NCBI GenBank assembly: GCA_002428015.1
Contig: DIZW01000127.1
Coordinates: 1-46,702 of the forward strand
Origin: Oxalobacteraceae bacterium UBA6018
Lineage (GTDB): Bacteria; Pseudomonadota; Gammaproteobacteria; Burkholderiales; Burkholderiaceae_D
Reading direction: 5' to 3'
Length of the DNA stretch: 46,702 bases
The first letter of the stretch is position 1. Every line of letters begins with the position of its first letter. Positions 7,761-14,540 of the stretch are shown here, piece after piece. The position numbers were made by a program, and so were the translations under genes. The notes beneath the pieces were generated by a model that saw only the letters and a program-made list of their open reading frames with translations, was not told the DNA's origin and did no database searches.

Positions 7761-8152
7761 GAGCGAAGCCCGAGGTTAGCGTGTCTCCAAGTATAGTGGA
7801 TAGCCGCGCAGACGGTGCGCGCGCACAAAGTGCCAGCACGGCGCGGGCGCGCCCGCGGCGGGCCGCGATGGTCAAGGCGGGCCGCCCGCGCGAGACGGGT
7901 GCGCCGGACGCAAAAAGACGGCGCCGAATCAGAGATTGCGACGCCGCTCAAGCCCCACCATATTTTGCCGTTCTTATTGCAAGGCCGGGTTCGCGTGCCC
8001 GGCATGGCCACGTTGCTTCAAACTACTAGGTCCAACTGCGACGTCCACCTGTTACGGCCCAATTGCTGCGGCCAACTGCTGCGTCCAACTGTTGCGTCAA
8101 AACCTGCAATGCATTTCCGGTGCTCACCTCGCGATGCGCACCCGCGACGCGG
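7761..8152. other. 392-bp intergenic region with a -10 element and tandem repeats
   Basis: No convincing gene. On the minus strand a TATACT hexamer (7790-7795) may be the -10 of the patatin gene, without a good -35. GCCGGG/CCCGGC (7984-7989, 7998-8003) forms a small hairpin without a T-run. The part at 8032-8097 is a five-copy 13-bp tandem repeat. The repeat separates the ends of two minus-strand units and could be a spacer or a binding-site array. Confidence 0.6.
8032..8097. repeat. 13-bp tandem repeat, five degenerate copies
   Basis: Copies beginning at 8032, 8045, 8059, 8072 and 8085 share the form CCAACTGYTGCGT. The spacing is 13, 14, 13 and 13 bp. The last two copies are the best conserved. 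No gene overlaps it. Confidence 0.8.
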
Positions 8153-8566
8153 CTATTGCGACATATGCGCGTTGCGCTGGCGCTGTACATACCACGCCAT
8201 GCCGGCCGCCGCGGCGGCGACCCCAAGGGCCGGCTTGACCAGCCGGCGCCGGCGCAGGAAACCCAGCACGGCCAAGGCATACGGCATCATCGACGCGACG
8301 TTGGTCCCGGTCGGGCGCAGCAAGCTGTCGATGCGCGAGCGCACCGCCCAGCTCGCATGGTCCAGCGCCGAATGGAACAGCGCCTCCGGACGCGAGCCCT
8401 GCTTGATGGCCGTCTTTGCATTGACGATGCCGATGCGGTGGAATTCCGCCTGGCGCATCAGGCGCGACTTGCGCTCGGACAGGGAAGCTTCCTCATCCTT
8501 GTGCTCGTGCCTATGCTTGTGCGCCTGCGTATCCGCGCTGTCGATTCCGACGATTTCATGCTCCAT
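8153..8566 (-). CDS. YqjK-like small membrane-associated protein (third gene of yqjDE-type operon)
   Basis: A 137-residue protein. The N-terminus is His- and Glu-rich (HKHRHEHKDEE) and continues into a charged helix (LSERKSRLMRQAEF). The C-terminal half has a hydrophobic segment (VASMMPYALAVLGFL), Arg-rich residues, and a second one (PALGVAAAAAGMAWYV). Sequence similarity to E. coli YqjK is not obvious, but length, charge pattern and position after the DUF883 and phage-holin-family genes match that operon. The function of this trio is not settled; YqjD is reported to bind ribosomes at the inner membrane in stationary phase. The His-rich head might bind metal, which is inference. Confidence 0.65.
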   Translation of the reverse strand: MEHEIVGIDSADTQAHKHRHEHKDEEASLSERKSRLMRQAEFHRIGIVNAKTAIKQGSRPEALFHSALDHASWAVRSRIDSLLRPTGTNVASMMPYALAVLGFLRRRRLVKPALGVAAAAAGMAWYVQRQRNAHMSQ

Positions 8567-8603
8567 CCGCTGTCCTCCTTATTCGTAAGCCCGTTTGGCC
8601 GCC

Positions 8604-8990
8604 TTACAGCAGCATGTCCTTGTCGTGCTTGAGCTCGTTCATGGTGGCGGGAAACGCCAGCTTGCCCTGCTTGAGCATGGACTTGCACTTCACGACGAGC
8701 GCGATGGCCGCCACCAGGAACACGGCGAACATCACCAACAGGATCTTCCACCCCATCGTCTCCCACGCGAGCGCAACGATCACGGCGGTGCCGTAGGCCA
8801 GGGCGAACCAGCTGCACAGCACCGCCAGCGCGAAGATCGCCAGCAGTTCGAGCACATGGTTGCGTACCTCGGACAGTTCGAGTGCGGCCAGTTCGACACG
8901 CGACACCACCAGTCCGAAGACGTTCTTCGCCAGGCCGGTCAGCCCGTTCAGGAGGCCGGGGCCATGTACTGCTGCAGTCGATTGGTCCAT
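8604..8990 (-). CDS. Phage-holin-family membrane protein (YqjE-like)
   Basis: A 128-residue inner-membrane protein of the PF07332 family (phage holin superfamily 3.6, E. coli YqjE). An N-terminal amphipathic region (VSRVELAALELSEVRNHV) leads into two adjacent hydrophobic segments, LLAIFALAVLCSWFALAYGTAVIV and ILLVMFAVFLVAAIALVV, and then a Lys-rich cytoplasmic tail. The gene lies 17 bp after the DUF883 gene and 37 bp before the YqjK-like gene, so the three form one operon. The name holin is inherited from the family; nothing here points to a lysis role. Confidence 0.85.
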   Translation of the reverse strand: MDQSTAAVHGPGLLNGLTGLAKNVFGLVVSRVELAALELSEVRNHVLELLAIFALAVLCSWFALAYGTAVIVALAWETMGWKILLVMFAVFLVAAIALVVKCKSMLKQGKLAFPATMNELKHDKDMLL

Positions 8991-9007
8991 GGCTACCCCG
9001 GCGTCGG

Positions 9008-9352
9008 TTATTTACGGCCCAGGATGACACCAACCAGCAGGCCGACGCCAGCGGCGGCGGCGACGGTGCGCCACGGGTTGTCCTTAACGTAGACATCGGC
9101 GCTCTGCGCCAGTTCCTTGCCCTTGACGAGAGCCTGGTCCTGCACTTGCGACGCCTTGCCCAGCGCTACGTCGAGCATCTGCATGCCGCGCTGGCGCAGG
9201 TCCTCGGCCTTTTCGCCGGTCAGCGAGGCGGCCGCCTGCAGCAGCGACTGGGCATCCTTGACGAGCGATTTGACGTCGGACTGGGTGCTGTTCATGGCGC
9301 CATTGAGGGACGAGGCGGCGCCATTGGTACGGGTGGTATTGGATTCAAACAT
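9008..9352 (-). CDS. DUF883 family protein (YqjD/ElaB-like)
   Basis: A 114-residue protein of the DUF883 family. A long helical region (SDVKSLVKDAQSLLQAAASLTGEKAEDLRQRG) precedes the family's signature VKDNPWRTVAAAAGVGLLVGVILGRK, a C-terminal membrane anchor with conserved NPW. In E. coli, YqjD and ElaB are C-tail-anchored inner-membrane proteins that associate with ribosomes in stationary phase. AAGGAG precedes the ATG. It is first in the operon with the YqjE- and YqjK-like genes. No GTNCG-N4-CGNAC palindrome was found upstream, unlike many other envelope genes nearby. Confidence 0.9.
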   Translation of the reverse strand: MFESNTTRTNGAASSLNGAMNSTQSDVKSLVKDAQSLLQAAASLTGEKAEDLRQRGMQMLDVALGKASQVQDQALVKGKELAQSADVYVKDNPWRTVAAAAGVGLLVGVILGRK

Positions 9353-9425
9353 GGTGATCTCCTTGGTGGGTGAAATTAGTTGCGGTCAGCGTTGATGCAC
9401 TGTCCCTTGCCGTCGCGCCCTGCCC

Positions 9426-9965
9426 CTAGCGGGCCAGCAGGTCGCGCATGTCGTCGGCGTGTTCTTCTTCGACGGCCATGATCTTCACCAGCAACTGGCG
9501 CGTCGTCGGATCACGCTCGCCGATGGCCGCGATCATCTGGCGGTACGACTCGATCGCCACGCGCTCGGCGATCAGATTGGCGCGGATCATGCCCTGCACG
9601 TCGTCCGATTCGTCGTACTCGGCGTGGCTGCGCGCTGTCAGGGTGGCGGGATTGAAGTTCGGCGCGCCGTTGAGCTGGACGATGCGCTCGGCCAGCCAGT
9701 CGGCGTGCTCCTGCTCTTCCTGGGCATGCTCGAGGAACTCGTCCTTGATGGGGCCGTTGCCGACCCCGCTCACGGTGTAGTAGTGGCGCTTGTAGCGCAG
9801 CACGCACACCAGTTCGGTGGCGAGCGCGTCGTTCAGCATGGCGATCACGGCGTCGCGGTCGGCCTGGTAGCCTTCGGTGACGGCGCCGTCGTCCAGGTTG
9901 GCTGCGGCGCGGCGGATAGCGTTGACGTCAAATCCATGCGCCAGCGGCGTTTGTGTTGATTCCAT
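9426..9965 (-). CDS. Ferritin-like / bacterioferritin-family protein
   Basis: A 179-residue four-helix-bundle protein of the ferritin-like superfamily. It has two ExxH signatures, EEQEHADW in helix B and EEEHADDMRDLL in helix D, with further Glu residues in NDALATELVCVLRY and NLIAERVAIESYRQM. These give the usual diiron ligand set. The length exceeds the 155-160 residues of classical bacterioferritin because of an N-terminal extension of about 30 residues, and the sequence looks closer to the Dps/bacterioferritin-like stress proteins. Likely role: iron or peroxide handling. The gene is preceded on the minus strand by the OmpA/DUF4398 gene, with a 12-bp tandem repeat between them. Confidence 0.85.
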   Translation of the reverse strand: MESTQTPLAHGFDVNAIRRAAANLDDGAVTEGYQADRDAVIAMLNDALATELVCVLRYKRHYYTVSGVGNGPIKDEFLEHAQEEQEHADWLAERIVQLNGAPNFNPATLTARSHAEYDESDDVQGMIRANLIAERVAIESYRQMIAAIGERDPTTRQLLVKIMAVEEEHADDMRDLLAR

Positions 9966-10006
9966 GGTGCTTTCCTTTTTGCGTAGGTGGGACTGCGAAT
10001 TCGAAT

Positions 10007-10066
10007 AACGGCGCGGTTAGCGGCGCGATGAACGGCACGATCAACGGCGCGATTAACGGCGCGGCG
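10007..10066. repeat. 12-bp tandem repeat, five copies
   Basis: Units AACGGCGCGGTT, AGCGGCGCGATG, AACGGCACGATC, AACGGCGCGATT and AACGGCGCGGCG follow each other without gaps. The stop codon and last codons of the OmpA/DUF4398 lipoprotein gene (10053 onward) fall in the last copies; the rest is downstream non-coding sequence. Copy number may vary between strains. Confidence 0.85.
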
Positions 10067-10967
10067 CGATCGGCTGGCCTTCGTTCGACAGCACGATCTC
10101 GACGCGGCGGTTCAACTGGCGGTTGGCCGCTGTGTCGTTGGACGCGACCGGGAACGCCGCGCCGTAGCCACGCATGGCGACGCGTTCGGGCGCCACGCCC
10201 ATTTGCATCAGGGCGCCACGCACGCTGCTGGCGCGACGCTCGGACAATTCCTGGTTGTGCGCGCTGCCGCCGGTGCTATCCGTAAAACCTTCGACCAGCA
10301 CGGTGCGGTTTGGGTTCTGCACCAGCACATCGGCCAGCTTGCGCAAGGTGGTCATGCCGGTCGGGGTCAGGGTCGCCTGGTTGGTCGCGAAGAGCACGTC
10401 GCCGATCGTGATGATCATGCCGCGCTCGGTCTTCTTGGCCTGCAGGTCGGCCATCATGGCTTCGAGCTGGGCCGACTTGGCCTGGGCTTCGCGGGTCTGT
10501 GCTTCCGCCTCGGCGGCCTTGCGCTGGGCGTCGGCCGCCTGGTTCTGGGCCGCCACGGCTTGCGCCTGGGCCTGGGCCGCATCCATCTTGGCACGGTCGG
10601 CCTCGGCGGTGCGTGCCTCCAGGCGCAACTCGTTGCGCTGCTGGCCGGCCTGGGCCACCTGGTTCTCGGCCGACTTCTGCTTGGCCACTTCCATCGCGGT
10701 GGCGATCTTCTGCTTGGCGATATAGGCCAGCTTGTCGATCTGCTCCAGGCTGTCCTTGTGCGCGGCCGCCGTGTTGGCCGCGTTGAGAGCCTCGCTGGCG
10801 GCCTTGAACTCGAGCGGCGCGTTGCTCGACACGCTAGGGTTGTTATTGGCCTGCACGAAGTCGCCGCGCGCCTGGTCCAGCAGCGGCGTGGTGGTGGGTA
10901 TGCTGCTGCACGCGGTCAGGCTCAGGGCGGTGGCCAGGACGGCCGCATTCACGAAATACTGTTTCAT
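10053..10967 (-). CDS. DUF4398 plus OmpA-domain lipoprotein
   Basis: A 304-residue lipoprotein (lipobox LTAC near residue 20). Order of parts: a DUF4398-like helical domain (residues about 30-110, with FKAASEALNAANTAAAHKD), a long Ala/Gln/Glu coiled coil (about 115-190), and an OmpA C-terminal domain (about 195-300). The last contains GDVLFATNQATL, VEGFTDSTGG, LSERRASSVRGALM and the closing NRQLNRRVEIVLS. This predicts outer-membrane anchoring with peptidoglycan binding across a helical spacer. Start at 10967 chosen for the lipobox and AGGAAA upstream. It lies 82 bp downstream of a stand-alone DUF4398 gene and probably shares its palindrome promoter. The 3' end runs into a 12-bp tandem repeat. 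Confidence 0.9.
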   Translation of the reverse strand: MKQYFVNAAVLATALSLTACSSIPTTTPLLDQARGDFVQANNNPSVSSNAPLEFKAASEALNAANTAAAHKDSLEQIDKLAYIAKQKIATAMEVAKQKSAENQVAQAGQQRNELRLEARTAEADRAKMDAAQAQAQAVAAQNQAADAQRKAAEAEAQTREAQAKSAQLEAMMADLQAKKTERGMIITIGDVLFATNQATLTPTGMTTLRKLADVLVQNPNRTVLVEGFTDSTGGSAHNQELSERRASSVRGALMQMGVAPERVAMRGYGAAFPVASNDTAANRQLNRRVEIVLSNEGQPIAPRR

Positions 10968-11049
10968 CGCATGTTTCCTTTTTTCTTGTGTGCGCCACGA
11001 CGGCGCGTCAGAACGAATGGGTGCTGCTTGCCGCCGGACGGCGGCGGCC

Positions 11050-11427
11050 TTACTTGGCGCGGTCGACTTCATCGCGCAGCACGCGCAGGTCGTCCTGCAG
11101 CGCGTTGGCGGCGGCGGCGGCCTTGGCCGAGTTGGCCTTGCTCTGGGCCAGCTTGGCGTCAGCCTGGGCCTGGGTGGCGAGGTCGCGCGCGGTGGCGTAG
11201 TCCTTGGCCGCGAGCGCCTGGTTGGCGCGCATCATCTTTTCGCGCGCCAGATTGATTTCGGCCGGCGCCAGGTCGGCCGCGCCCGCGCTGACGGCGTTTT
11301 CTACCGCATTTTTCGAGACAGCGACGTCAGCCGTGGCGGGGGCCTTCTGCGACGCGCAGGCAGCCAGCGATAACACGGCGGCGGCGCACAGGACCTTGCT
11401 CAGCTGATTCATTGTTTGGGTAATCAT
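11050..11427 (-). CDS. DUF4398 domain lipoprotein
   Basis: A 125-residue lipoprotein with lipobox LAAC and one helical DUF4398 domain. It contains LAPAEINLAREKMMRANQALAAKDYATARDLATQAQADAKLAQ, a TPR-like pair of helices followed by an Ala-rich coiled coil ending in DLRVLRDEVDRAK. Function unknown for the family; it often stands next to OmpA-domain lipoproteins, as here. Start at 11427 chosen because GGAGA lies upstream and a signal peptide begins here; MNQLSK five codons later is a possible alternative. First gene of a two-gene unit, with a palindrome promoter 40-80 bases upstream. Confidence 0.88.
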   Translation of the reverse strand: MITQTMNQLSKVLCAAAVLSLAACASQKAPATADVAVSKNAVENAVSAGAADLAPAEINLAREKMMRANQALAAKDYATARDLATQAQADAKLAQSKANSAKAAAAANALQDDLRVLRDEVDRAK

Positions 11428-11466
11428 CGTTCGTTCTCCATGATGTTGATGTGATGTCGTGCTTAC

Positions 11467-11508
11467 GTTATATGCTGATTGTTTGGCAAGTTCGGTTCGC
11501 TGACGCAC
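11467..11508 (-). promoter_or_regulatory. GTNCG-N4-CGNAC palindrome promoter (DUF4398 unit)
   Basis: On the minus strand GTGCG-TCAG-CGAAC (11508-11495) is followed by TATAAC (11472-11467), a strong -10 match, 29.5 bp from the palindrome centre. Predicted start near 11460, 33 bases before the ATG at 11427. Confidence 0.65.
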
Positions 11509-11546
11509 ATAGCGAAATGTTTTGGAAACAATGGCTAAGAAGCTAG

Positions 11547-11587
11547 GTGCGTCAGCGCACACTATCATGGAAGGCTTTGCGCTAAGC
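11547..11587 (+). promoter_or_regulatory. GTNCG-N4-CGNAC palindrome promoter (AsmA)
   Basis: GTGCG-TCAG-CGCAC (11547-11560), a perfect dyad in the arms, with TAAGCT at 11582-11587, 28.5 bp from the centre. Predicted start near 11594, about 33 bases before the AsmA start. It lies 52 bp from the oppositely oriented site serving the DUF4398 unit. Confidence 0.6.
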
Positions 11588-11626
11588 TCCATCGTTAACA
11601 CGACGCCATCACCTTAAAGGATTGCC

Positions 11627-13684
11627 ATGACCCAAGCCGACACCCGCGCTGGCCACAAGCCTTTGACACGCGGCGCCAAAATTGTCCTCGCCGTGGCCGG
11701 CCTGTTGACCGCCATTGTCGCCATCGCGCTGATGGTGCTGCTGAACTACGACTGGAACAAGGCCCGCCCCTGGCTCAACGCCAGGACCAGCGAAGCGATC
11801 GACCGGCCGTTCCAGATCGCCGGCAATCTGGCGCTGACCTGGGAAAAGCCGGCCGCGCGCATGGCCGCCCAGGACAAGACCTGGCGCGACTTCATCCCCT
11901 GGCCACATTTGGTGGCCAACGACGTCCACGTCGGCAATCCGGCCGGCATGGCGCCGGGCGACCTGGCCAAGGTCGACCAGCTGTCGTTCTCGCTCAACCC
12001 GCTGGCCCTGCTGGACAAGCGCATCGCCATTCCCGTGCTGCGCTTCCAGGCGCCCGCGGTGGAGCTGCTGCGCACCAAGGACGGGGCCAACAACTGGACC
12101 TTCGAACACAAAGAGAAAAAATCGCCCTGGACGCTGGACCTGGAACGCATCATCCTGGCCAAGGGCGTGGTGCATATCCAGGACGCGATTGAGAAGGCCG
12201 ACGCCACCGCCGACATCGACACCCTCGACGCCGACCCCACCTACGGGGTGGGTTGGACCCTGCACGGCACCCTCAACGGCGCGCCCGTCACCGGCACCGG
12301 CAAGGCTGGCGCGGTGCTTTCGCTCAAGCAGCAGAGCACGCCCTACCCGGTCAAGGCCGACGTGCACGCCGGACGCACCCACATCGCCGTCGAAGGCACT
12401 ATCACCAAGCCGACCCGGCTGGCCGCGGTCGACCTGCGCCTCCAGCTGGCCGGGCCCAGCATGGCGCGCCTGTTCCCCTATACCGGCGTGCTGCTGCCGG
12501 AGACTCCGGCCTTCAGCACGGAAGGGCGCCTGGTGGGCGCGCTGGGCCCGGCCAGCAGCCGCTGGACCTACGACCACTTCACCGGCAAGGTCGGCTCGAG
12601 CGACATCGGCGGCCACCTCGAATTCCAGTCCGGTAAGCCGCGTCCCAAGCTGACCGGCAGCGTCGTCTCCAAGCTGCTGCAGTTCAGCGACCTCGGTCCG
12701 CTGATCGGCGCCGACTCCAACGCCAGCAAGACCGCGCGCGGCGTGGCGCCGGTGCAGCCGGCCGGCAAGGTGCTGCCGGTCGAGACCTTCCGCACCGAGC
12801 GCTGGACGGCGATCGACGCCGACGTCAAGTACGCGGCCGAGCGCATCATCCGCGAGCACCAGTTGCCGATCAAGAAGCTCAGCACCCATCTGCTGTTGAG
12901 CGATGGCGTGCTGACCTTGGCGCCGCTCAATTTCGACATGGCCGGCGGCAACCTGAACTCGACCATCAAGCTCGACGGCAGCGGTCGCCAGGGCAAGGAC
13001 GCCATCAAGGCCACCGCCAAGGTCGCGGCGCGCCACATCCGCATCAAGGACCTGTTTCCGACGATCGAGAAGATGCAGGCCACGGTCGGCGAGATCAACG
13101 GCGACGCCCAGTTGTCGGCCACCGGCAACTCGGTGGCCAGCCTGCTGGCCGCCTCCAACGGCGAAATCAAGGCCTTGATCAACCAGGGCACGGTGAGCAA
13201 GCTGCTGCTCGAGGAGATGGGTCTGAACGTGGGCAACATCGTGCTCACCAAGCTGTTCGGCGACAAGCAGGTCCAGCTCAACTGCATGGCCGCCGACTTC
13301 GCCGTCACCAACGGCCTGATGCAGACGCGCACCTTCGTGGTCGACACCGACGAGGCGGTCATCCACGCCGGCGGCACCATCAACCTGGCCAACGAGCAGC
13401 TCGACCTGACCCTGCGCCCGGAAACGAAGAGCCTGCGCGTGCTCTCGCTGCGCGCGCCGCTGTACGTGCGCGGCGGCTTCGACCATCCCGAGGTCAGCGT
13501 CGACAAGGGCGTGATGGCCTTGAAGGCCGGCAGCGCGATCGCGCTCGGCCTGGCCGCCCCGATCGCCGCCCTGCTGCCACTGGTGAATGCAGGCCCCGGC
13601 AAGGACAGCCCCTGCGGCCAATTGCTGGCCCAGGCGCGGGTCAAGCCGGTGGCCCCGCCGCCCGGCCACACCAACAAGCGTTGA
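11627..13684 (+). CDS. AsmA family protein
   Basis: A 685-residue protein of the AsmA family. One N-terminal membrane anchor (IVLAVAGLLTAIVAIALMVLLN, about residues 18-40) is followed by a long periplasmic beta-rich region. The AsmA N-terminal signature RPWLNARTSEAIDRPFQIAGNLAL is present, as is a C-terminal AsmA_2 block with NEQLDLTLRPETKSLRVLSLRAPLYVRGGFDHPEVSVDKG. AsmA-like proteins form periplasmic bridges for phospholipid movement to the outer membrane in enterobacteria (TamB, YhdP, YdbH). AAGGA precedes the ATG. It is divergent from the DUF4398 lipoproteins and shares a palindrome-containing control region with them. Confidence 0.92.
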   Translation: MTQADTRAGHKPLTRGAKIVLAVAGLLTAIVAIALMVLLNYDWNKARPWLNARTSEAIDRPFQIAGNLALTWEKPAARMAAQDKTWRDFIPWPHLVANDVHVGNPAGMAPGDLAKVDQLSFSLNPLALLDKRIAIPVLRFQAPAVELLRTKDGANNWTFEHKEKKSPWTLDLERIILAKGVVHIQDAIEKADATADIDTLDADPTYGVGWTLHGTLNGAPVTGTGKAGAVLSLKQQSTPYPVKADVHAGRTHIAVEGTITKPTRLAAVDLRLQLAGPSMARLFPYTGVLLPETPAFSTEGRLVGALGPASSRWTYDHFTGKVGSSDIGGHLEFQSGKPRPKLTGSVVSKLLQFSDLGPLIGADSNASKTARGVAPVQPAGKVLPVETFRTERWTAIDADVKYAAERIIREHQLPIKKLSTHLLLSDGVLTLAPLNFDMAGGNLNSTIKLDGSGRQGKDAIKATAKVAARHIRIKDLFPTIEKMQATVGEINGDAQLSATGNSVASLLAASNGEIKALINQGTVSKLLLEEMGLNVGNIVLTKLFGDKQVQLNCMAADFAVTNGLMQTRTFVVDTDEAVIHAGGTINLANEQLDLTLRPETKSLRVLSLRAPLYVRGGFDHPEVSVDKGVMALKAGSAIALGLAAPIAALLPLVNAGPGKDSPCGQLLAQARVKPVAPPPGHTNKR

Positions 13685-13712
13685 GAAATATTTGTCAGTT
13701 CGAAAACTCTAT

Positions 13713-13755
13713 GTGCGTTGACGTACAGACGCAAGGGCGGGCCCGACCGTAATCT
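13713..13755 (+). promoter_or_regulatory. GTNCG-N4-CGNAC palindrome promoter (BON/OsmB-like unit)
   Basis: GTGCG-TTGA-CGTAC (13713-13726) with TAATCT at 13750-13755, 30.5 bp from the centre. Predicted start near 13762, about 65 bases before the ATG at 13827. Confidence 0.6.
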
Positions 13756-13826
13756 GCAGGTATCGGTGAGCCCAAGCGCACCGGACGCTGAATAAAAAAT
13801 ACGACCCACCCATAGAGGACTACATA

Positions 13827-14138
13827 ATGAAAAACCTGAAAATCGTAACGAGCCTGCTGGCCGCGCTGATGCTGACCAATCTGGCCGGCTGCGCCACCAA
13901 CGCCAAGACCGAAAGCGTGGGCCAGTACGTCGACGACGCCACCATCACCACCGGCGTGAAGGCGGCGATCCTGAACGAGCCGACCCTGAAGGTTTCGGAA
14001 ATCAACGTCGAGACGTACAAGGGCGTCGTGCAACTGAGCGGCTTCGTCGCCGCCCAGGACAGCATCGCCAAGGCGGCGAGCGTCGCACGCACCGTCAAGG
14101 GCGTGCAGTCGGTTAAAAACGACATCCGCATGAAGTAA
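13827..14138 (+). CDS. BON-domain lipoprotein (paralogue)
   Basis: A 103-residue lipoprotein with lipobox LAGC and one BON domain (YVDDATITTGVKAAIL, VSEINVETYKGVVQLSGFV, VKGVQSVKNDIRM). It is a clear paralogue of the protein at 4352-4666: lengths and motifs match throughout. Both are behind the same type of palindrome promoter, which suggests duplication within one regulon. It is followed 27 bp later by the glycine-zipper gene, likely as one transcript. Confidence 0.92.
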   Translation: MKNLKIVTSLLAALMLTNLAGCATNAKTESVGQYVDDATITTGVKAAILNEPTLKVSEINVETYKGVVQLSGFVAAQDSIAKAASVARTVKGVQSVKNDIRMK

Positions 14139-14165
14139 TCCATCAAACCAACAGGAGAACTCACC

Positions 14166-14387
14166 ATGAAAACGATCAAACAATTGGCAGTATGCGCGTC
14201 GCTGGTCGCCGTGTCGCTGGGCCTGGGCGCTTGCTCGAGCATGTCGGCGCAAGATAAGAACACCGCGATCGGCGCCGGCGCCGGCGCCGTGCTCGGCGGC
14301 GTGCTCACCGGTGGCAGCACCATGGGCACCGTCGGCGGCGCAGCCGTGGGCGGCGTGATCGGCAACCAGGTCAAGCCGTCGCGTTAA
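14166..14387 (+). CDS. OsmB-like glycine-zipper lipoprotein
   Basis: A 73-residue lipoprotein with lipobox LGAC near residue 22. The body is a glycine zipper (AIGAGAGAVLGGVLTGGSTMGTVGGAAVGGVIGNQV). The size and architecture resemble E. coli OsmB, an osmotically induced lipoprotein, though this similarity is general and no gene symbol is claimed. AGGAG stands upstream of the ATG. It is the second gene after the BON lipoprotein, and a long hairpin lies downstream. Confidence 0.88.
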   Translation: MKTIKQLAVCASLVAVSLGLGACSSMSAQDKNTAIGAGAGAVLGGVLTGGSTMGTVGGAAVGGVIGNQVKPSR

Positions 14388-14416
14388 TCGACCTTGGTAA
14401 TTGACCGTGGCAGGTG

Positions 14417-14452
14417 ATCGGCGGGAGCGGCCAACAAGGCGCTCCCGCCGAT
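14417..14452. other. 13-bp perfect inverted repeat without a T-run
   Basis: ATCGGCGGGAGCG (14417-14429) and CGCTCCCGCCGAT (14440-14452) form a strong stem with a ten-base loop between the OsmB-like gene and the GH8 gene. No run of T follows on either strand. It may stabilise the 3' end of the short lipoprotein mRNA or help stop transcription. Confidence 0.6.
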
Positions 14453-14540
14453 GGCATTGCCACCGGCGGTGGAAGATGGTAGCGTTATCAAATTCGCGCT
14501 TCGGCGCGTGTTTTCCCGCCTCCATCGCCAAGGACCGCCA

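Noticed and set aside
7815..7826. GTGCGCGCGCAC dyad upstream of the patatin gene
   Set aside because: Half-sites are separated by two bases instead of four and the sequence is a simple CG alternation; the nearby -10 is not at the regulon distance.
8032..8097. Tandem repeats considered as a CRISPR array
   Set aside because: Units are 13 bp with no spacers between them, and no cas genes are present.
8604..8990. Holin label suggesting a prophage or lysis cassette
   Set aside because: The PF07332 member sits in a yqjD/yqjE-type housekeeping operon; no other phage genes are in the window.
11609..13669. Open frame of about 686 codons opposite AsmA
   Set aside because: Antisense shadow produced by codon bias; no recognisable domain or ribosome site.
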